Assembly: GCF_025151385.1 (NCBI RefSeq)
Contig: NZ_CP102287.1
Coordinates: 1,488,001-1,552,000, forward strand
Direction: 5' to 3'
DNA from: Hoylesella buccalis ATCC 35310
GTDB taxonomy: Bacteria; Bacteroidota; Bacteroidia; Bacteroidales; Bacteroidaceae
Length of the DNA stretch: 64,000 nt
Numbering within the stretch: the first letter of the stretch is position 1; each line of letters begins with the position of its first letter. The notes beneath the pieces are model-generated. The model searched no databases and was not told where the DNA came from. It saw nothing but the letters and a program-made list of their open reading frames with translations. Both the position numbers and the translations under genes were made by a program. Shown piece by piece: positions 58,616-64,000 of the stretch.

Positions 58616-61600
58616 ATGATGAAGAAAGCTCTCTTGTGGGGAGGTGCCATCCTGGGTGTTCCCGTAGCACTGACCGCCCTACTCGCCATACTCCTATATA
58701 TCCCCCCCGTGCAGCAATGGATGCTGCAGAAGGCCACTTACTATGCTTCGCAGAAAACGGGCATGGAGATTTCCATCGGCCGTGTGCGTCTGGCTTTTCC
58801 GTTGGATTTGAGCATGGAAGATGTGCTCATCATCCAGCCCAACGACTCGCTGCCGCAGGTGAAAGACACCGTGGCATCGGTGCGTCGCATGGTGGCTGAC
58901 GTGCAGCTAATGCCCTTGCTGAGCAAGAAAGTGGAGGTGGATGAATTGACGTTCGAGGGCTTAAAACTCAATACCGTCAACCTCATTGCTGCCGCTAAGG
59001 TGCAAGGTACCGTGGGTAAGCTGAACCTGGTGAGCCATGGCATCGACCTGAGCGGCTCGACCGTGCGTGTGAATCAGGCCAACTTGGAAGACGCTAAGCT
59101 GCAAGTGTCACTGGCTGACAGCGTTCCAGAGGACACGACAGAGAGCAAGACAACTTGGAAAATCGGGGTGGACCAATTGGACATCCGCCGCTCTGACGTC
59201 ACCGTTCACCTGCCTGGCGACACGCTTCAGGTACGGGCATACTTGGGGAAAGCTGTGGCCAGCGAGGGCTCGTTCGACCTGGGCGAGGGTGTTTACCGAC
59301 TGAAAAAACTGGACTGGACCGACGGAAAGTTGAATTATGACAACAAATGGAAAGCACACTCTAAGGGACTTGACTATAACCATCTGGCACTGAGCGGCAT
59401 AACCGTAGGCATCGACTCGTTGCAATACCAAGCATCTAAGTTGGACATGAACGTGCGGCAGATTGCTTTTCGGGAGAAGAGCGGACTTGATTTGCAACAT
59501 CTCTCGGGCAATGTGGCGCTCGATTCCACGCGACTGAGTTTGAAGAATGCCCATCTCAAAACATCGGAATCGAATCTGATGGCCGACCTCGACATGGATT
59601 TGAACAGCTTCTCCGAGCAAACTAATGGGAAGATGAACGCCAACGTGCACGCCACTGTGGGCAAGCAAGACTTGATGCGCTTTATGGGTGACATGCCAAA
59701 AGAATTCAGACAAAAATGGCCCAACGCACCTCTATTGGTCGATGGAGTGGTGAGTGGCAACAGAAAGCGCATGCAGTTTGACGGCCTGAACATCTATCTG
59801 CCAACCGCCTTGAAAGCCTATGCCATCGGCTATGCGGCCAACCTCGATGATCCGAAGCGGTTGAAGGCCGACGTGAAGTTGAAAGCCAAGACGGGCAACC
59901 TTGATTTTGTGAAAGCCTTTTTGGACAAGGAAACGCGCAAAAAGGTGAACATACCTCAGGGAATTGGTCTGGATGGCAATCTGAAAATCAACGGCAAGCA
60001 ATATACAACGGATTTTGTTGCCCAGCAAGGAGGAGGGTCTTTGCAGGCTAAGGCTCAGTTGGATGCGGCCAAAATGGCCTATACCGCCAAGTTGAATGCC
60101 CGCCGTATACCGCTTCAAAACTTCCTGCCCAACCAGGGATTGTCCCCCTTTAGCGGTACTATGGACGTGAGTGGACAGGGCACCGACTTCCTCTCACCCC
60201 GCACAACGCTCACGGCTAAGGCCAAAATCACCCAATTCAACTACGGAAACTACAACCTGGATAACATGACGGCTGATGCCCATGTAAAGAATGGACGTGC
60301 CAAGGCTTTGATACACAGCAACAACCCACTTATCAAAGGCGACATCACGCTCGATGCTTTGACACGCTCGAAAAACATCAACGCCAACTTGGTGACCGAT
60401 TTGCAGCATGTGGATTTACATCGTCTTCATTTGTTGGATGACACTATCTCGGTAGCGGTGAAAAGTCATTTGAAGCTCGCCACCGACCTCAAAGAATCCT
60501 ACAAACTGAAAGGAACGGTTGACAACATGGTCATCAATGACAACGGAAGGATATACAAGCCACAGCCCATGAACCTTGATGTGCTGACCCGCAGGGACAC
60601 AACCCATGCCGAGGTGGCCACCGGTGACTTCTACCTGTCTATGCACAGCAAGCAAGGCTACAAGAAGTTGATGAAACATGGCAACGCTTTTGTGGCCGAA
60701 TTGAAGCGGCAGTTTGAAGATAAATACATTGACCAGCAGCGTCTGAGGGACCATCTTCCCAACGCCAATTTGTATCTCAAATCGGGTAAAGACAACTTCT
60801 TTGTGAACCTCATGCGCCGATATGGGTGCGACATGGATCGGGCATTGGTGAACATCGAATCGTCTCCCAGCATGGGATTGGAAGGCCTGTTGCAGGTAGA
60901 CAAGCTGCTATTAGACAGCATCCAGTTGGACACCGTTCGGCTCAGTCTGCATTCCAATCCCGATGGAACCACCTACCATGGGCGCATACAGAACGCGCCG
61001 GGCAACCCGCAGTATGTATTCAAGGGCCTCTTCGATGGCGCCCTGCATGAAAAAGGGACCAACATCCGCGCCAAATTATACGACGAGCATGACCAGTTGG
61101 GCATTGCATTAGGACTGATAGCCGACCTGGAAAAGGGTGGCATCCGAACCCGTCTGGACAGTACGAAGATTGTACTGGGTTACAAAGATTTTGCTGTTAA
61201 CAACGACAACTACCTCTTCTTGGGCAACGATCGGCGCGTATCGGCCAACATCTTGCTGCGTGCCAAGGACGGAACGGGTGTCCAGTTGTATTCCAATGAC
61301 GACCATCTGGACGTGCTGCAAGATGTGACCCTGTCGCTCAACAAGATAGAATTGAAGAACATCATGAGCGTCATACCGTACACACCCGACATAGCCGGAA
61401 CGATGAACGGCGACTTCCACATCATCCAAACCCCCACAGAGCTGTCTGTTTCGTCGGCCGTATCGGTGAAAAACATGTTCTACGAACAGAGTCCGATGGG
61501 CAACCTCAGTTCAGAATTCGTGTACATGCCGAAGTCGAACGGGAGCCACTTCGTGGATGGTGTGCTGCTGAGTGATAACAAGGAGGTAGCAACGATGACG

Positions 61601-63253
61601 GGAACCTACGACAAGCACGGGTACCTGGATGCGACACTCAATTTGGAACGTCTGCCCTTGCAGTTGATGAACGGGTTCATTCCCAAGCGCATCATCGGGT
61701 TGCGTGGCTATGGTGAGGGCGAAATTGCCCTGCGTGGGTCGATGAAAAAGCCCCACATGGATGGTGAAATCTATCTCGACTCATCCTACATCTTCAGCGA
61801 ACCATACGGCGTGTCACTTCGCTTTGCCAATGATCCCGTTCGTATCAAGGACAGCAAACTATTGTTTGAGAACTTTGAAATGTTCGCCAACAACAACAGT
61901 CCGTTGAACATTTACGGCACCTTCGACTTCTCTGATACCGAGCGGATGATGCTCGATATCCGCATGCGAGCTGAGAATTTCGAGATAATCGATGCCCAGG
62001 AGAATCCTCGTTCCGAGGCTTACGGCAAGGCCTTTGTTGACTTCTTCGGCACAATGAAAGGTCCGGTGGAGAGCTTGCGCCTTAGAGGAAAGCTCAATGT
62101 GCTGGGCACCACCGACATGACTTACGTGCTGAAAGATTCGGAACTGACCACCGACAACCAATTGGACGAGCTGGTGAAGTTTACCGACTTTAATGATTCC
62201 ACGGTTGAGGTGGTGCGTAGGCCTAAGCTCAATGGCTTTGACATGCTGATGGGCGTAACCATTGATGAGGCTGCTCATATCGTTTGCATGCTCAATGCCG
62301 ACCAAACCAATTACATCGACTTGCTGGGTGGTGGCGATTTGCGTATGAGTTACAATCCAGCAGAATCCATCCAGATTATGGGTCGGTATACCCTTCACAG
62401 CGGAGAGATGAAATATTCGTTGCCCGTCATCCCGCTGAAGACCTTCAATATTCAGAATGGCAGTTACATAGAGTTCAATGGCGATCCGATGAACCCCAAG
62501 CTCAACATCACGGCAACGGAACCAGTCAAGGCCACGGTGAGCGAGGGTACGGGTGCCGGGCGTGTCGTTGATTTCGACTGTGGCGTGAAGCTGTCGCAGA
62601 CACTCAGCAACCCTGGCATCGAGTTCATCATCAGCTCACCGAGCGACATGACCATACAAGACGAACTAAACACCATGTCCGTGGAAGGAAGAGGCAAGGT
62701 GGCGGTCACCATGTTGGTGTCGGGCATGTACCTCACCGACGCCAATCCGTCGGCATTCTCGATGAACAGCGCCTTGAGTTCGTATTTACAAACCGAGATT
62801 AACAACATCGCTGGCTCGGCCATGCGTACCATGGGACTGGATGTGGGCATGAGCATTGACAACACGATGATGGCCAGTGGCGGCATGCATACCGATTACA
62901 ACTTCAGATTCTCCAAGCGACTGTGGAATAACCGGCTGCGGGTAATCATCGGTGGACGGGTGTCCACGGGCGAGGAGGTGATGGCCAACCGTGACGATAC
63001 GTTCTTCGATAACGTTGAATTGGAGTATCGCCTGAACCAGAATGCCAGTCAGTATCTGCGTCTGTTCTACAAAAACAACACCTACGACTGGCTCGAGGGA
63101 CTCATCGGGGTGTATGGCGTTGGTTTCACTTGGCGGCGCAAGCTGGCCCATTTCAAGGATATCTTCCGTTTTAAGAGTGACAAAGAGGCCTTGCCAACCA
63201 TTCGTCCTGTCCAAAAAGACTCAATCAATGATGACATCAAAACGACTAACTAA
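58616..63253 (+). CDS. tamB: Translocation and assembly module protein TamB (DUF490)
   Basis: 1545 residues. N-terminal signal anchor (ALLWGGAILGVPVALTALLA, residues about 5-30), an AsmA-like start (YYASQKTGMEISIGRVRLAF), a very long repetitive beta-rich middle that is expected to form a lipid-conducting groove, and the C-terminal DUF490 domain (LNVLGTTDMTYVLKDSEL, GGGDLRMSYNPAESIQIMGR, YIEFNGDPMNPKLNITATEP, GMSIDNTMMASGGMHTDYNF). It bridges inner and outer membranes with a TamA/TamL partner and supports outer-membrane protein insertion or phospholipid transport. It overlaps the tamL start by 23 bp. Confidence 0.93.
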   Translation: MMKKALLWGGAILGVPVALTALLAILLYIPPVQQWMLQKATYYASQKTGMEISIGRVRLAFPLDLSMEDVLIIQPNDSLPQVKDTVASVRRMVADVQLMPLLSKKVEVDELTFEGLKLNTVNLIAAAKVQGTVGKLNLVSHGIDLSGSTVRVNQANLEDAKLQVSLADSVPEDTTESKTTWKIGVDQLDIRRSDVTVHLPGDTLQVRAYLGKAVASEGSFDLGEGVYRLKKLDWTDGKLNYDNKWKAHSKGLDYNHLALSGITVGIDSLQYQASKLDMNVRQIAFREKSGLDLQHLSGNVALDSTRLSLKNAHLKTSESNLMADLDMDLNSFSEQTNGKMNANVHATVGKQDLMRFMGDMPKEFRQKWPNAPLLVDGVVSGNRKRMQFDGLNIYLPTALKAYAIGYAANLDDPKRLKADVKLKAKTGNLDFVKAFLDKETRKKVNIPQGIGLDGNLKINGKQYTTDFVAQQGGGSLQAKAQLDAAKMAYTAKLNARRIPLQNFLPNQGLSPFSGTMDVSGQGTDFLSPRTTLTAKAKITQFNYGNYNLDNMTADAHVKNGRAKALIHSNNPLIKGDITLDALTRSKNINANLVTDLQHVDLHRLHLLDDTISVAVKSHLKLATDLKESYKLKGTVDNMVINDNGRIYKPQPMNLDVLTRRDTTHAEVATGDFYLSMHSKQGYKKLMKHGNAFVAELKRQFEDKYIDQQRLRDHLPNANLYLKSGKDNFFVNLMRRYGCDMDRALVNIESSPSMGLEGLLQVDKLLLDSIQLDTVRLSLHSNPDGTTYHGRIQNAPGNPQYVFKGLFDGALHEKGTNIRAKLYDEHDQLGIALGLIADLEKGGIRTRLDSTKIVLGYKDFAVNNDNYLFLGNDRRVSANILLRAKDGTGVQLYSNDDHLDVLQDVTLSLNKIELKNIMSVIPYTPDIAGTMNGDFHIIQTPTELSVSSAVSVKNMFYEQSPMGNLSSEFVYMPKSNGSHFVDGVLLSDNKEVATMTGTYDKHGYLDATLNLERLPLQLMNGFIPKRIIGLRGYGEGEIALRGSMKKPHMDGEIYLDSSYIFSEPYGVSLRFANDPVRIKDSKLLFENFEMFANNNSPLNIYGTFDFSDTERMMLDIRMRAENFEIIDAQENPRSEAYGKAFVDFFGTMKGPVESLRLRGKLNVLGTTDMTYVLKDSELTTDNQLDELVKFTDFNDSTVEVVRRPKLNGFDMLMGVTIDEAAHIVCMLNADQTNYIDLLGGGDLRMSYNPAESIQIMGRYTLHSGEMKYSLPVIPLKTFNIQNGSYIEFNGDPMNPKLNITATEPVKATVSEGTGAGRVVDFDCGVKLSQTLSNPGIEFIISSPSDMTIQDELNTMSVEGRGKVAVTMLVSGMYLTDANPSAFSMNSALSSYLQTEINNIAGSAMRTMGLDVGMSIDNTMMASGGMHTDYNFRFSKRLWNNRLRVIIGGRVSTGEEVMANRDDTFFDNVELEYRLNQNASQYLRLFYKNNTYDWLEGLIGVYGVGFTWRRKLAHFKDIFRFKSDKEALPTIRPVQKDSINDDIKTTN

Positions 63254-64000
63254 ATACATCCTTGCGCTCATTCTGCTGCCGGCCATCATGACGGCATGCT
63301 CTACAACCAGTGCCATTCCCGATGGCGAACAGCTGTTTACCGGACTGAAAAAGATTCAGTTTGACAACTATGAGAAGAACGCTCATGCCGATGAAACCAA
63401 GATGGAACTGGAGTCGGTATTGGCCACTGCACCCACATCTTCCTTGCTCGGCAGCAGTTATTACCGCACCCCCATCCCCATACGCCTATGGATATGGAAC
63501 GCTTTCTCGCAAGACACCAGTGCCGTGAGCCGATGGATTACCAAGGCATTTGGCTCGAAACCGAAGCTACTAAGTCAGGTCAACCCATTGCTGCGCAAGT
63601 CTGTAGGCGAATTGCAGTTGAAGAAGTTTGGCTATTTCAAAGGGAACGTCGACTATGACATCATTCAGCAATCCAACCCGAAGAAAGCCAAAGTGGCTTA
63701 TTTCGTCAACATGGGACCCCTGTGGCGGCTCGACTCCATCAGCTATATCAACTTCACACCCGGGGCAGACAGTCTGGTGGCAGCCACCAAGGATGAGGCC
63801 TTGATTCGCAAAGGCGACCCATTCAGCGTGCCAGCTCTTGAATCCGAGCGGCAACGCGTGGCCCGCTTGCTGCGCAACAACGGCTATTACTATGCCAAAC
63901 CCACCGACGCTTCTTACCTGGCCGACACCTTGCAAACGCCTGGCAAGGTGGTGCTGCGCTTTCAAGAAGCCGATAGTTTGGAGTCAGAGGTTACGCGCAA
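63231..64000 (+). CDS. TamL-like lipidated Omp85 protein, N-terminal part (cut by window edge)
   Basis: About 256 residues before the window ends. Lipobox MTSKRLTKYILALILLPAIM-TACS gives a lipidated Cys. POTRA-type region follows (LFTGLKKIQFDNYEKNAHAD, LKKFGYFKGNVDYDI, RNNGYYYAKPTDASYLADTL). Starts inside the tamB stop region (23-bp overlap), so it is co-translated with tamB and is the most likely partner of TamB. Paralogue of the protein at 7320-9530. Confidence 0.88.
   Translation, partial: MTSKRLTKYILALILLPAIMTACSTTSAIPDGEQLFTGLKKIQFDNYEKNAHADETKMELESVLATAPTSSLLGSSYYRTPIPIRLWIWNAFSQDTSAVSRWITKAFGSKPKLLSQVNPLLRKSVGELQLKKFGYFKGNVDYDIIQQSNPKKAKVAYFVNMGPLWRLDSISYINFTPGADSLVAATKDEALIRKGDPFSVPALESERQRVARLLRNNGYYYAKPTDASYLADTLQTPGKVVLRFQEADSLESEVTR

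Overview
This 64 kb window is chromosomal DNA of a member of the Bacteroidota, most likely a Prevotella-type organism (Prevotellaceae). Supporting evidence: a short primary sigma factor without region 1.1, a SusC/SusD pair, a type IX secretion plug protein, a Mfa1/FimA-type fimbrillin, a DUF4834 protein beside phosphatidylserine synthase, lipidated TamA homologues (TamL), and many genes preceded by the Bacteroidota -7 box TAnnTTTG, often with a TTTG -33 box 18-20 nt upstream. The species cannot be fixed from sequence reading alone.

Layout. 1-13 kb is mostly housekeeping and envelope: the start of a TonB-dependent receptor, rpoD, a TPR protein with a solute-binding-like lipoprotein, radA, a TamL-like Omp85 protein, a TrmH-type RNA methyltransferase, a membrane protein and a MltF-type lytic transglycosylase. 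13-23 kb holds hisC (with its catalytic lysine replaced), a TonB receptor, a T9SS plug protein and a SusC/SusD pair without linked enzymes. 23-32 kb is an AT-rich accessory region after a tRNA-Lys: an AAA ATPase, an ISL3/ISAon1-like insertion sequence, a tracrRNA, a type II-C cas9 and an 11-repeat CRISPR array. No cas1, cas2 or cas4 is present anywhere in the window. 32-40 kb has a beta-propeller/phosphatase protein, then a segment bounded by oppositely oriented group II intron sequences. That segment carries an Rhs fragment with a colicin-E3-like toxin tip and an orphan lipoprotein, and is followed by a DASS anion transporter. 40-55 kb has a small membrane protein, a fimbrillin operon, a second ATPase (AAA_14/DUF4143), trxA, dnaE, the phospholipid pair psd-pssA with DUF4834, and a metA-U32 peptidase-zinc ribbon operon. 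55-64 kb has an unassigned small RNA, a gene inactivated by an IS4-family element, and the tamB-tamL pair running off the right edge.

How genes fit together. Psd and PssA make phosphatidylethanolamine. TamB and TamL form an envelope assembly pair. SusC/SusD import glycans. Cas9, tracrRNA and array form a complete interference module that cannot acquire spacers with the genes seen here. The most notable signals are the cas9/tracrRNA divergent promoter built on a perfect palindrome, the array that looks frozen, HisC with Leu in place of the PLP lysine, a three-copy MITE whose stems show compensatory changes, an apparently ORF-less group II intron inserted after a terminator with an inverted partner, the E3-type Rhs toxin relic, and several uncatalogued intergenic repeat families.
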